A stretch of 5,388 nucleotides of DNA from contig CALDWI010000074.1 of the NCBI GenBank assembly GCA_937923795.1, positions 1-5,388 on the forward strand, given 5' to 3'. Positions within the stretch are counted from its first letter, which is position 1, and each line of letters opens with the position of its first letter. A model generated the notes under the pieces. It searched no databases, had not been told where the DNA came from, and worked only from the letters and a program-made list of their open reading frames with translations. Positions 1-5,266 of this stretch are shown one piece after another. Made by a program: the position numbers and the translations under genes. This DNA is from an uncultured Collinsella sp. Lineage in GTDB: Bacteria; Actinomycetota; Coriobacteriia; Coriobacteriales; Coriobacteriaceae.

Positions 1-1379
1 CGGGCAGCCGGGATACCGGTCAGCTGGAACTTACCGAGCGACTTGTTGTCGCGGGCAAGCTCGCGCTCGCCCTGGAGCACGTTGATCTCGACGCTGGTCT
101 GGTTGTCGGCAGCGGTGGAGTAGACCTCGGTCTTGGAGGTCGGGATCGTGGTGTTGCGGTCGATCATCTTGGTCATGATGCCGCCCATGGTCTCGACGCC
201 CAGCGACAGCGGGGTAACGTCGAGCAGCAGGATGCCCTCGACGTCGCCGGTGAGCACGCCGCCCTGGACGGCAGCGCCGTCAGCAACGACCTCGTCGGGG
301 TTCACGGACATGTTGGGCTGCTTGCCGGTCATGGTCTTGACGAGCTCCTGAACGGCGGGCATACGGGTGGAGCCGCCGACGAGGATGACCTCGGTCAGAT
401 CGGAGAGCTTAAGCTTGGCGTCGCGCAGGGCATTGGTGACAGGCTGCTTGCAGCGCTCGAGCAGGTCGCGGGTAATCTTCTCGAACTCGGCGCGGGTCAG
501 CGTGTAGTTGAGGTGCAGCGGGCCGGACTGGTTCATGGTAATGAACGGCAGGTTGATGGTGGTCTGCTGGGCAGCGGAGAGCTCCTTCTTGGCGTTCTCG
601 GCGGCCTCCTTCAGACGCTGCAGGGCCATGGGGTCCTGACGCAGATCGACGCCGTTCTCCTGCTGAAACTTGTCGGCCATCCAGTCGATGACGCGCTGAT
701 CCCAGTCGTCGCCGCCCAGGTGGTTGTCGCCCGAGGTGGACAGAACCTCAAACACGCCGTCTGCGAGGTCGAGGATGGAGACGTCGAAGGTGCCGCCGCC
801 CAGGTCGAAGACCAAGATGCGCTGGTCGGTGCCCTGCTTGTCCAGACCATAGGCCAGGGCAGCAGCGGTCGGCTCGTTGACGATACGCTTGACGTTGAGG
901 CCGGCGATCTTACCGGCATCCTTGGTGGCCTGACGCTGGGCGTCGTTGAAGTAGGCCGGGACGGTGATGACGGCGTCGGTGACGGTCTCGCCCAGATACT
1001 TCTCGGCGTCGGCCTTCATCTTGGCGAGCACCATGGCGCTCACCTGCTCGGCGGTGTAGTCCTTGCCCTCGATGTCGACGACGGCACGGCCACCCTGGCC
1101 CTCCTTGACCTCATACGGCACGGTCTTGATCTCGGAGGTGCACTCGGAGTACTTGCGGCCCATGAAGCGCTTGATGGAGAACACGGTGTTCTTGGGGTTG
1201 GTGACAGCCTGGTTCTTAGCGGCCTTACCAACGACGCGGTCGCCGTCGGCACGGAAGCCCACGACGGACGGGGTGGTGCGGTCGCCCTCGGCGTTCACGA
1301 TAATGGTCGGAGAACCGCCCTCGAGGACGGCCATAGCGGAGTTAGTAGTACCAAGGTCGATACCAAGAATCTTGCCCAT
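1..1379 (-). CDS. dnaK: Molecular chaperone DnaK (Hsp70), N-terminal 459 residues, truncated by the window edge
   Basis: ATP-dependent cytosolic chaperone that binds exposed hydrophobic peptide segments, working with DnaJ and the exchange factor GrpE. The visible part covers the whole nucleotide-binding domain and the start of the substrate-binding domain. Seen motifs: phosphate-1 loop GIDLGTTNS (residues 6-14), PAYFNDAQRQATKDAG (141-156), NEPTAAALAYG (168-178), the second Hsp70 signature VFDLGGGTFDVS (190-201), the third signature VILVGGSTRMPAVQE (331-345), and the interdomain linker LLLDVTPLSLGVET (384-397). The ATG at 1379 gives the canonical MGKILGIDLGTT start and is preceded by a purine-rich GAGAGAGGGA about 7 bases upstream. 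Residues about 78-100 form an insertion that the short Gram-positive type (such as Bacillus DnaK) lacks. The last third of the protein and any downstream grpE or dnaJ lie outside the window. Identification is secure. Confidence 0.98.
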   Translation of the reverse strand, partial: MGKILGIDLGTTNSAMAVLEGGSPTIIVNAEGDRTTPSVVGFRADGDRVVGKAAKNQAVTNPKNTVFSIKRFMGRKYSECTSEIKTVPYEVKEGQGGRAVVDIEGKDYTAEQVSAMVLAKMKADAEKYLGETVTDAVITVPAYFNDAQRQATKDAGKIAGLNVKRIVNEPTAAALAYGLDKQGTDQRILVFDLGGGTFDVSILDLADGVFEVLSTSGDNHLGGDDWDQRVIDWMADKFQQENGVDLRQDPMALQRLKEAAENAKKELSAAQQTTINLPFITMNQSGPLHLNYTLTRAEFEKITRDLLERCKQPVTNALRDAKLKLSDLTEVILVGGSTRMPAVQELVKTMTGKQPNMSVNPDEVVADGAAVQGGVLTGDVEGILLLDVTPLSLGVETMGGIMTKMIDRNTTIPTSKTEVYSTAADNQTSVEINVLQGERELARDNKSLGKFQLTGIPAA

Positions 1380-1407
1380 TAGAAATTCCCTCTCTCTTGT
1401 GCGTTTG

Positions 1408-1435
1408 CACCGACTCGGCGGTCTGCCGAGCGGTG
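1408..1435 (-). promoter_or_regulatory. Hairpin in the dnaK 5' leader
   Basis: In the sense of dnaK, arms CACCG + CTCGGC and GCCGAG + CGGTG pair as an 11-bp GC-rich stem with one bulged base (position 1413) and a 5-base loop (1420-1424). It ends 28 bases before the dnaK ATG, so the purine-rich ribosome site at about 1387-1396 lies outside the stem. No U-run follows, so it is not an intrinsic terminator. It could stabilise the mRNA, bind a regulator or respond to temperature. The structure is directly visible; its function is unknown. Confidence 0.5.
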
Positions 1436-1460
1436 TTTCGGCTTGTCTTTCAGGATGTAG

Positions 1461-1520
1461 TGTATCCCCTTATGGGCCGGAATATACAAAATCTAAGTCA
1501 ATTCATATAAGATTTCTTAT
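1461..1520 (-). promoter_or_regulatory. AT-rich probable promoter/operator zone upstream of dnaK
   Basis: This AT-rich island in a GC-rich genome lies 80-140 bases upstream of the dnaK start. In the dnaK sense it contains TTGACT (1496-1501), a good -35 match, but no good -10 at the normal 16-18 base spacing; TATATT (1481-1486) is too close and the later CATAAG is weak. A 14-base palindrome, ATAAGATTTCTTAT (1507-1520), lies just upstream and could be an operator. TGTAT/ATACA (1461-1465 and 1484-1488) form another short dyad. I see no CIRCE (TTAGCACTC-N9-GAGTGCTAA) and no HspR HAIR element (CTTGAGT-N7-ACTCAAG). That a promoter lies here is likely from position; the exact hexamers are uncertain. 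Confidence 0.35.
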
Positions 1521-1540
1521 TGCTGAGAGTTTAGGTTCTT

Positions 1541-1893
1541 AAATGCGCAGGTAGATGCGCTGAATGAGTTCTCGGCAAATCTATTGAGATCTATGTAGAG
1601 ATGGCTGAGGTTTGCGTCCGGGGGTGCCTGGGGGCCGTCTTGCGGAAAGCTCATCCCGGTTTGAGCGTGGATTCCGGGTCGCAGTTTCCGTCTGAAGGCT
1701 CAACCGGAAACCGTATCCCGTTTTGAGAGCTGATACCGGCTCGCATTTTCCGCTAGCGGGCCTAACCGGAAACTGCAACCCGTTTTTCGACAAAATAATG
1801 GGATGCGGTTTCCGCAAGCACGCTCAATCGCCCTATATTTCAAGTCACCTTTAGCTAACATTTGCGCAGCTCAACGGCCCCACCTGCGCATTT
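1541..1893. repeat. 12-base inverted repeat pair bracketing the tandem array
   Basis: AAATGCGCAGGT at 1541-1552 recurs as its exact reverse complement ACCTGCGCATTT at 1882-1893, so a 353-base segment carries matching inverted ends around the 62-base repeats. An exact 12-base inverted match in such a short interval is unlikely by chance. No clear target-site duplication sits immediately outside the ends. TTTAG occurs at 1530-1534 and 1894-1898, but the left copy is six bases away from its arm. This may be a small non-autonomous element or a coincidence of two hairpin-forming sites; no open reading frame inside looks real. Confidence 0.4.
1643..1828. repeat. Three tandem 62-base repeat units, each with an internal dyad
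   Basis: Units 1643-1704, 1705-1766 and 1767-1828 each begin with CGGAAA and repeat at an exact 62-base period. Units 1 and 2 agree at 45 of 62 positions; unit 3 is more diverged in its middle. Each unit carries a forward half-site (CGGAAA-N6-CCCG followed by a T-rich stretch, TTTGAG in units 1 and 2) and, ending at 1690, 1752 and 1814, an inverted half-site ending in TTTCCG. Read in the same orientation, the six half-sites approach CGGAAACYGCATCCCG. Each unit can fold into a hairpin, and unit 1 also pairs CCCGG with CCGGG. The 14-base linkers between units end in GGCTCAAC or GGCCTAAC. The period is not a multiple of three and the region is not plausibly coding. It fills most of the dnaK-ferredoxin intergenic region; function unknown. 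Confidence 0.85.
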
Positions 1894-1896
1894 TTT
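1863..1896 (+). terminator. Terminator-like hairpin with T6 tract, upstream of the ferredoxin promoter
   Basis: TGCGCAG (1863-1869) pairs with CTGCGCA (1884-1890) across a 14-base loop and is followed directly by TTTTTT (1891-1896) on the plus strand. This has the form of an intrinsic terminator, but no plus-strand gene precedes it in the window. It could block read-through into the ferredoxin gene, end an unannotated small transcript from the repeat array, or be fortuitous, since its right arm is also part of the 12-base inverted pair. The 7-bp stem with a long loop is only moderately strong. Confidence 0.35.
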
Positions 1897-1948
1897 AGTA
1901 AACCTTGGCATACTCGGCGAACGGTATGAAGATGCCGGTCAGAGGGTA

Positions 1949-1976
1949 TTGCAAACGGTCGCTCCCGTGGTATGTT
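1949..1976 (+). promoter_or_regulatory. Predicted sigma-70-type promoter of the ferredoxin gene
   Basis: A -35 element TTGCAA (1949-1954) is separated by 16 bases from a -10 element TATGTT (1971-1976), which is preceded by TGG, giving an extended -10 (TGnTATGTT). Transcription would begin near 1983, leaving a leader of about 55 bases before the ATG at 2038. Spacing and hexamers fit a housekeeping promoter; it has not been tested. Confidence 0.6.
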
Positions 1977-2022
1977 TTTGCCCGAATCAAACCGGCGCGC
2001 ATCGCCTGTAGCGTCGGTCAAC

Positions 2023-2030
2023 AGAGAGGA
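2023..2030 (+). promoter_or_regulatory. Ribosome binding site that fixes the ferredoxin start
   Basis: AGAGAGGA lies seven bases before the ATG at 2038. This favours that start over the in-frame ATG at 1972, which overlaps the predicted -10 element and would add 22 residues not typical of small ferredoxins. Confidence 0.7.
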
Positions 2031-2037
2031 AACTACC

Positions 2038-2223
2038 ATGGCTCATCCCGTAATTGATGCCGACGAGTGCATCGCTTGTGGCGTTTGCGTCGACTCCTGC
2101 CCCGCTGGCGTTCTGGAGCTCCAGGACGTCGCTACCGTCGCCGACGAGGACTCCTGCGTCGCCTGTGGCGCTTGCCAGGACGCTTGCCCCGCCGGCGCGA
2201 TCACCGAGATCGTCGAGGAGTAA
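2038..2223 (+). CDS. 2[4Fe-4S] ferredoxin, clostridial type, 61 residues
   Basis: Small soluble low-potential electron carrier, expected in the cytoplasm. Two complete cluster motifs are visible: C11-x2-C14-x2-C17-x3-C21-P22 and C40-x2-C43-x2-C46-x3-C50-P51. As in the family, the last cysteine of each motif probably ligates the cluster formed mainly by the other motif. The two halves resemble each other (DECIACGVCVDSCPAG and DSCVACGACQDACPAG), reflecting the ancient internal duplication. The protein is strongly acidic, ends in EIVEE, and has almost no basic residues, as usual for these carriers. Length matches the 55-62 residue clostridial class. It is a single-gene unit with its own promoter and terminator, convergent with the NAD operon and divergent from dnaK, so context does not reveal its partner; pyruvate:ferredoxin oxidoreductase or hydrogenase would be typical partners in an anaerobe. 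Confidence 0.95.
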   Translation: MAHPVIDADECIACGVCVDSCPAGVLELQDVATVADEDSCVACGACQDACPAGAITEIVEE

Positions 2224-2264
2224 CAACTCCCCCACTTGCACACTCAAAAGTACACCGTGCACAA

Positions 2265-2302
2265 AAAAGGAGGCTTCCGCATCGCCGCGGAGGCCTCCTT
2301 TT
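2265..2302. terminator. Strong bidirectional intrinsic terminator between the ferredoxin gene and the nad operon
   Basis: AAAAGGAGGC followed by TTCCGC pairs with GCGGAG followed by GCCTCCTTTT, giving a 16-bp stem (one G-T pair) around the 6-base loop ATCGCC (2281-2286). On the plus strand it is followed by TTTT (2299-2302) and starts 41 bases after the ferredoxin stop. On the minus strand the same stem is followed by TTTTTT (complement of 2263-2268), so it should also stop transcripts coming from niaR. Convergent genes sharing one terminator is a common arrangement. Confidence 0.9.
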
Positions 2303-2340
2303 GCATATGTGGGCAGCTAATTTGGAGCGGGACCCTTGGC

Positions 2341-2407
2341 AGTTGCGGTGGAATAGTTCCTGTTTTATGGCTTGGATGCCGATTTTAGGAACTATTTCAC
2401 CGCAACT
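2341..2407. repeat. 67-base stem-loop with 21-base arms
   Basis: Arm 2341-2361 starts AGTTGCGGTG and ends TAGTTCCT; arm 2387-2407 is its reverse complement except for one position (G2351 against T2397, a G-T pair in plus-strand RNA). The loop (2362-2386) is 25 bases and AT-rich apart from a short GGC/GCC pair. No T-run follows on either strand, so it does not look like an intrinsic terminator, and a strong one already lies at 2265-2302. It sits 17 bases beyond the niaR stop. Arm length and near-perfect pairing suggest a mobile or interspersed palindromic repeat, or a 3' mRNA-stabilising structure for the nad operon. No coding potential is seen. Confidence 0.8.
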
Positions 2408-2424
2408 TATAGATGCGGCGTCGA

Positions 2425-2970
2425 CTAGGACAAATCGTCTTCGTAGGGCATCAGGTCTGCTAGGTAGCCTTTTTCCTTGAGCATCGCCTCGATCTCGTCG
2501 AGGGTCTGTTCGTCCTCCGCCGCAATGCGATGGAAGTGGTAGCCGCTGGTCACCGTCAGCAGCGGAAAGCTCTTGCCGCTCTCGATATCGCGCAGATAGC
2601 GCTCGACATCGCGACGATTGCGGATGTCCAGGTCGGCCGTAATCTTACCGTACACGCGGTGATTGACAATCACGTTGAGCACGGCGCCGCCGGCGTCGAC
2701 GATACTCGTGAGCTCATCGCCTGCCTGCTCCACGCTGTGGCGAACCTTGACCAAGCGCGTAGGCACGGCGGGGCTGCTGGGGGCCTCCTGCAGCACGTAG
2801 CCGCGGTTGGTCGCCACGATATCGTGCCCATCGGCGCGCAGCAGGGCGATGTCCTGCACCACGATCTGGCGGCTCACACCCACCTCGCGGGCAAGCGCGC
2901 TGCCCGATACGGGCCCCTTGGCCCCCTCGAGCACGCCCATGATGGCACGACGGCGCTCGCGGGCGTTCAT
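2425..2970 (-). CDS. niaR: NiaR-type niacin-responsive transcriptional repressor (HTH plus 3H domain), 181 residues
   Basis: Predicted DNA-binding repressor of NAD biosynthesis and niacin uptake genes, with nicotinic acid as corepressor in characterised NiaR (YrxA) proteins. Residues 1-60 form a winged helix-turn-helix of the HTH_11 type (ERRRAIMGVLEGAKGPVSGS, then LAREVGVSRQIVVQDIALLR at 26-45, and a wing ending NRGYVL). Residues 70-175 form the 3H domain: H78, E86, H145 and H147 (GYHFHR) match the metal-binding set described for the Thermotoga homologue TM1602, and NHRVYG (103-108) holds another conserved histidine. Length is typical of the family. The ATG overlaps the nadC stop by one base (TAATG), indicating translational coupling, with only a weak GGACGG upstream. 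As the last gene of the nad operon it probably regulates its own operon; the operator should lie upstream of nadA, outside the window. Confidence 0.93.
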   Translation of the reverse strand: MNARERRRAIMGVLEGAKGPVSGSALAREVGVSRQIVVQDIALLRADGHDIVATNRGYVLQEAPSSPAVPTRLVKVRHSVEQAGDELTSIVDAGGAVLNVIVNHRVYGKITADLDIRNRRDVERYLRDIESGKSFPLLTVTSGYHFHRIAAEDEQTLDEIEAMLKEKGYLADLMPYEDDLS

Positions 2971-3830
2971 TATTTACCGTCCAGCAGACGCAGGTGCTTA
3001 AGCGAGAGGTCGAGGATCGGGGCGGAGTGTGTCAGCGCGCCCGAGCTAATAAAGTCGACGCCCAGATCGGCGAGCGCGCGGATATTGCTGGCATCCACAT
3101 TGCCCGAGCACTCGGTCCTGGCACGACCGGCGATAAGCTCAATCGCAGCAGCCATGTCGTCGTGGGTCATGTTGTCGAGCATGATGATGTCGGCACCGGC
3201 CTCCACGGCCTCGCGTACCATGTCCAGGTTCTCGCACTCAATCTCGACCGTCGTGGTAAACGACGCATGGGCGCGCGCCATCTCAATCGCGCGTGCCACG
3301 CCGCCGGCGGCGTCGATGTGGTTGTCCTTGAGCATGACAGCCGTCGACAGGTTGTAGCGGTGGTTGCTGCCGCCGCCGATCTCGACCGCGGCCTTCTCGA
3401 AGACGCGCATGCCCGGCGTGGTCTTGCGTGTGTCGACAAGCACGGTCTTGGTACCCTCGAGCGCCGCCGCCATGTTGTGCGTGTAGGTAGCGATACCGCT
3501 CATGCGCTGCAGGTAGTTGAGCGCCACGCGCTCGCCCGAAAGCAGCACGCGAGCGTCGCCGCGCACCTGGCCCACGTGGTCGCCGGCGTGCACCTCGTCA
3601 CCGTCGGCAACATCAAACAGCACCGAGCTCTGCGGATCCAGCAGCTCAAAGGTGCGAGCAAACACATCCAAGCCGGCGATGATGCCATCGGCTTTGGCGA
3701 TAAGCTCCACCGTGGCGGGGCGCGCCGTGGGGCACACGCTCGCCGTGCTCACGTCCTCAAAGGTAATGTCCTCGCGCAGAGCCTGCAGAATCAGATCATC
3801 GACGACGAGTTTCATGGTAATGGGATTCAT
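2970..3830 (-). CDS. nadC: Nicotinate-nucleotide pyrophosphorylase (quinolinate phosphoribosyltransferase), 286 residues
   Basis: Cytosolic enzyme converting quinolinate and PRPP to nicotinate mononucleotide, CO2 and pyrophosphate, the step where de novo synthesis joins the common NAD pathway. An N-terminal domain (about 1-120) includes LREDITFEDVST (18-29) and ERVALNYLQRMSGIAT (100-115). The alpha/beta-barrel domain carries the substrate-binding motifs DTRKTTPGMR (133-142), GGGSNHRYNL (152-161), LKDNH (167-171), VEIECEN (195-201) and IIMLDNM (215-221), with ECSGNV and ISSGALTHSAPILDLSL near the C-terminus. Length is normal for the family. The ATG at 3830 is preceded by a strong GGAGGAG (3837-3843) six bases upstream, which overlaps the last codons of nadB; an in-frame ATG at 3815 (residue 6) is the alternative start but lacks such a site. 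Only 3 bases separate it from the nadB stop. Confidence 0.98.
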   Translation of the reverse strand: MNPITMKLVVDDLILQALREDITFEDVSTASVCPTARPATVELIAKADGIIAGLDVFARTFELLDPQSSVLFDVADGDEVHAGDHVGQVRGDARVLLSGERVALNYLQRMSGIATYTHNMAAALEGTKTVLVDTRKTTPGMRVFEKAAVEIGGGSNHRYNLSTAVMLKDNHIDAAGGVARAIEMARAHASFTTTVEIECENLDMVREAVEAGADIIMLDNMTHDDMAAAIELIAGRARTECSGNVDASNIRALADLGVDFISSGALTHSAPILDLSLKHLRLLDGK

Positions 3831-3833
3831 GGT

Positions 3834-5210
3834 CTACTCCTCCACGGCCTGCGTGCTGGCGGCACGGGCCAAATCATCGATTGCCAGGGTGTCGGCGCTC
3901 AGGGCGCGATGACGGCCATCGAGCGCGGGCTCACCCGCCTGCTCCACGGCCAGCGACTCGCCGGTGCGCATACGCCAAGCAGCGCGACGACCCCAGACTA
4001 GGGACTCGAGCAGGCTGTTGGAAGCTAGGCGGTTCTTGCCGTGAACGCCGTTGCAAGCCGTCTCGCCCGCGGCATAGAGCTCGGGCATCGAGGTGCGGCC
4101 ATCCTTGTCGACCCACACGCCGCCCATAAAGTAGTGCTGCGTGGGCGTAACGGGGATGGGCTCGTCCAAGATGTCGCGGCCGTCCTCCAGGCAGCGCGCG
4201 CGGATATTGGCAAAGTGCCCGGTCACCACGTCGCGCTCGACGGGGGCAAAGCTCAGCCACTCGTGCTCGGTGTCATCCTGCTTCATCTGCTCGCGGATGG
4301 CGGCGGCGACCACATCGCGCGGCTGCAACTCGTCGGTAAAACGCTCGCCGGCGGCGTTGAGCAAAATCGCGCCCTCGCCGCGGCAGCTCTCGCTGATCAG
4401 GAACGTGCGACCCGGCTGCGGCGAGAACAGACCCGTGGGATGGATCTGCACGTAGTCCAGGTGCTCCATCTTAATGCCATGCTCCTGAGCGATGTAGCAG
4501 GCGTCGCCCGTGAGCTGCGGGTAGTTGGTCGAGTGGTCGTACACGCCGCCAATGCCACCCGTCGCCCACAGCGTGTGGCGGGCATGGATCTTAAACGGCT
4601 TACCGGCATGCACGCCCTCAACGGCATTTGCCAGCTCGTCGGCGGGGCGAACCGAGTTGTCCTCGTCCACGGCTACGGCGACGACGCCGGTGCACACCGT
4701 GGCGCCATCGCGCTCGCCCGTTAGGATGTCGGTCATGGCCACGTGCTCCAAAATCTGCACGTTGTCCAGCTTGCGGACGGCCTGGAGCAGCTTAGTCGTG
4801 ATCTCCTTGCCGGTGATGTCGGCATGGAAGGCGATGCGCGGACGGCTATGCGCGCCCTCGCGGGTAAAGTCGAGGCTGCCGTCAGCCCTGCGCTCAAAAT
4901 CCACGCCCATGGCCAGCAGGTCGTTGATGACCGAGCGGCTCGAGCGAATCATGATGTCGACGCTCTCGCGGCGGTTCTCGTAGTGGCCGGCGTGCATGGT
5001 GTCCTCAAAGAAGGCATCGTAGTCCGAGCCTTCGGGCAGCACGCAGATGCCGCCCTGCGCGAGCATCGAATCGCACTCGTCGACAGCACCCTTGGAAAGC
5101 ATAATCACGCGCGTGCTCGTCGGCAGGTTGAGAGCTGCGTACAGGCCCGCCACGCCGCAGCCGGCAATGACGACGTCGCACTCCATATCGGGGTATTGCT
5201 TGGTTTCCAC
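3834..5210 (-). CDS. nadB: L-aspartate oxidase, short form, 458 residues with GTG start
   Basis: Cytosolic FAD enzyme that oxidises L-aspartate to iminoaspartate, the first step of de novo NAD synthesis; in an anaerobe fumarate is the likely electron acceptor in place of oxygen. From the GTG start: Rossmann GxGxxG as AGCGVAG (16-22), the flavin-binding SMLAQGG segment, RPRIAFHADITGKEI, LWATGGIGGVYDHSTN, LDYVQIHPTG, LISESCRGEGA, LQPRDVVAAAI, TPTQHYFMGGVWVD, and the signature HGKNRLASNSLLESLVWG near the C-terminus. Fewer than 60 residues follow that signature, so most of the C-terminal helical bundle of the roughly 540-residue E. coli enzyme is missing; shorter NadB proteins are known in anaerobic Gram-positives. 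The GTG at 5210 is preferred over an in-frame ATG at 5255 because AAAGGAGAGG precedes it and the longer form would start inside the intergenic hairpin. The product feeds NadA, encoded upstream. Confidence 0.97.
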   Translation of the reverse strand: METKQYPDMECDVVIAGCGVAGLYAALNLPTSTRVIMLSKGAVDECDSMLAQGGICVLPEGSDYDAFFEDTMHAGHYENRRESVDIMIRSSRSVINDLLAMGVDFERRADGSLDFTREGAHSRPRIAFHADITGKEITTKLLQAVRKLDNVQILEHVAMTDILTGERDGATVCTGVVAVAVDEDNSVRPADELANAVEGVHAGKPFKIHARHTLWATGGIGGVYDHSTNYPQLTGDACYIAQEHGIKMEHLDYVQIHPTGLFSPQPGRTFLISESCRGEGAILLNAAGERFTDELQPRDVVAAAIREQMKQDDTEHEWLSFAPVERDVVTGHFANIRARCLEDGRDILDEPIPVTPTQHYFMGGVWVDKDGRTSMPELYAAGETACNGVHGKNRLASNSLLESLVWGRRAAWRMRTGESLAVEQAGEPALDGRHRALSADTLAIDDLARAASTQAVEE

Positions 5211-5216
5211 AGGAAT

Positions 5217-5226
5217 CCTCTCCTTT
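5217..5226 (-). promoter_or_regulatory. Ribosome binding site that fixes the nadB GTG start
   Basis: In the nadB sense the sequence AAAGGAGAGG ends six bases before GTG (5208-5210). It is a near-ideal Shine-Dalgarno sequence, while the in-frame ATG at 5255 has none and lies inside a hairpin. This removes 15 residues from the longest reading frame. Confidence 0.8.
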
Positions 5227-5230
5227 GTAA

Positions 5231-5261
5231 TGTGACATAAGGAACCGTCCCTCATGCCACA
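5231..5261 (-). repeat. 31-base hairpin in the nadA-nadB intergenic gap
   Basis: In the sense of the nad operon, TGTGGCATGAGGGA and TTCCTTATGTCACA pair over 14 positions with a 3-base loop (CGG). Eleven pairs are Watson-Crick and all three others are G-U, so the structure forms in the operon mRNA but would carry three A-C mismatches in the opposite transcript. It begins 5 bases after the nadA stop and ends 4 bases before the nadB ribosome site. No U-run follows it. It may be a REP-like palindrome or an mRNA-processing or stabilising element tuning nadA and nadB expression separately. Confidence 0.65.
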
Positions 5262-5266
5262 TTGTT

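Noticed and set aside
513..1382. 289-residue plus-strand reading frame opposite dnaK
   Set aside because: It lies antisense to an unmistakable DnaK; the composition (G, V, L, H, D rich) is the usual mirror of a GC-rich coding frame.
1581..1817. 78-residue minus-strand reading frame across the tandem repeats
   Set aside because: It is read through the 62-base palindromic repeats, whose period is not a multiple of three, has low-complexity basic composition and no visible ribosome site.
1643..1828. 62-base period as a CRISPR array
   Set aside because: There are only three units, the whole unit is repeated (linkers included), half-sites alternate in orientation, and there are no unique spacers or cas genes.
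1972..2037. Longer ferredoxin starting at the ATG at 1972
   Set aside because: This ATG overlaps the predicted -10 element; the AGAGAGGA site and the family length both support the ATG at 2038.
2341..2407. Stem-loop as a second intrinsic terminator
   Set aside because: No T-run follows it on either strand, and a complete bidirectional terminator lies at 2265-2302.
2994..4001. 335-residue plus-strand reading frame opposite nadC and the end of nadB
   Set aside because: It is antisense to two conserved genes, has biased H/A/G/V composition and no recognisable domain.
4041..4724. 227-residue plus-strand reading frame opposite nadB
   Set aside because: It is a mirror-frame artefact of the GC-rich nadB coding sequence with no promoter or domain support.
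5211..5255. nadB starting at the ATG at 5255
   Set aside because: That ATG is inside the intergenic hairpin without a ribosome site, while AAAGGAGAGG stands just before the GTG at 5210, leaving the usual short N-terminus before the flavin-binding motif.
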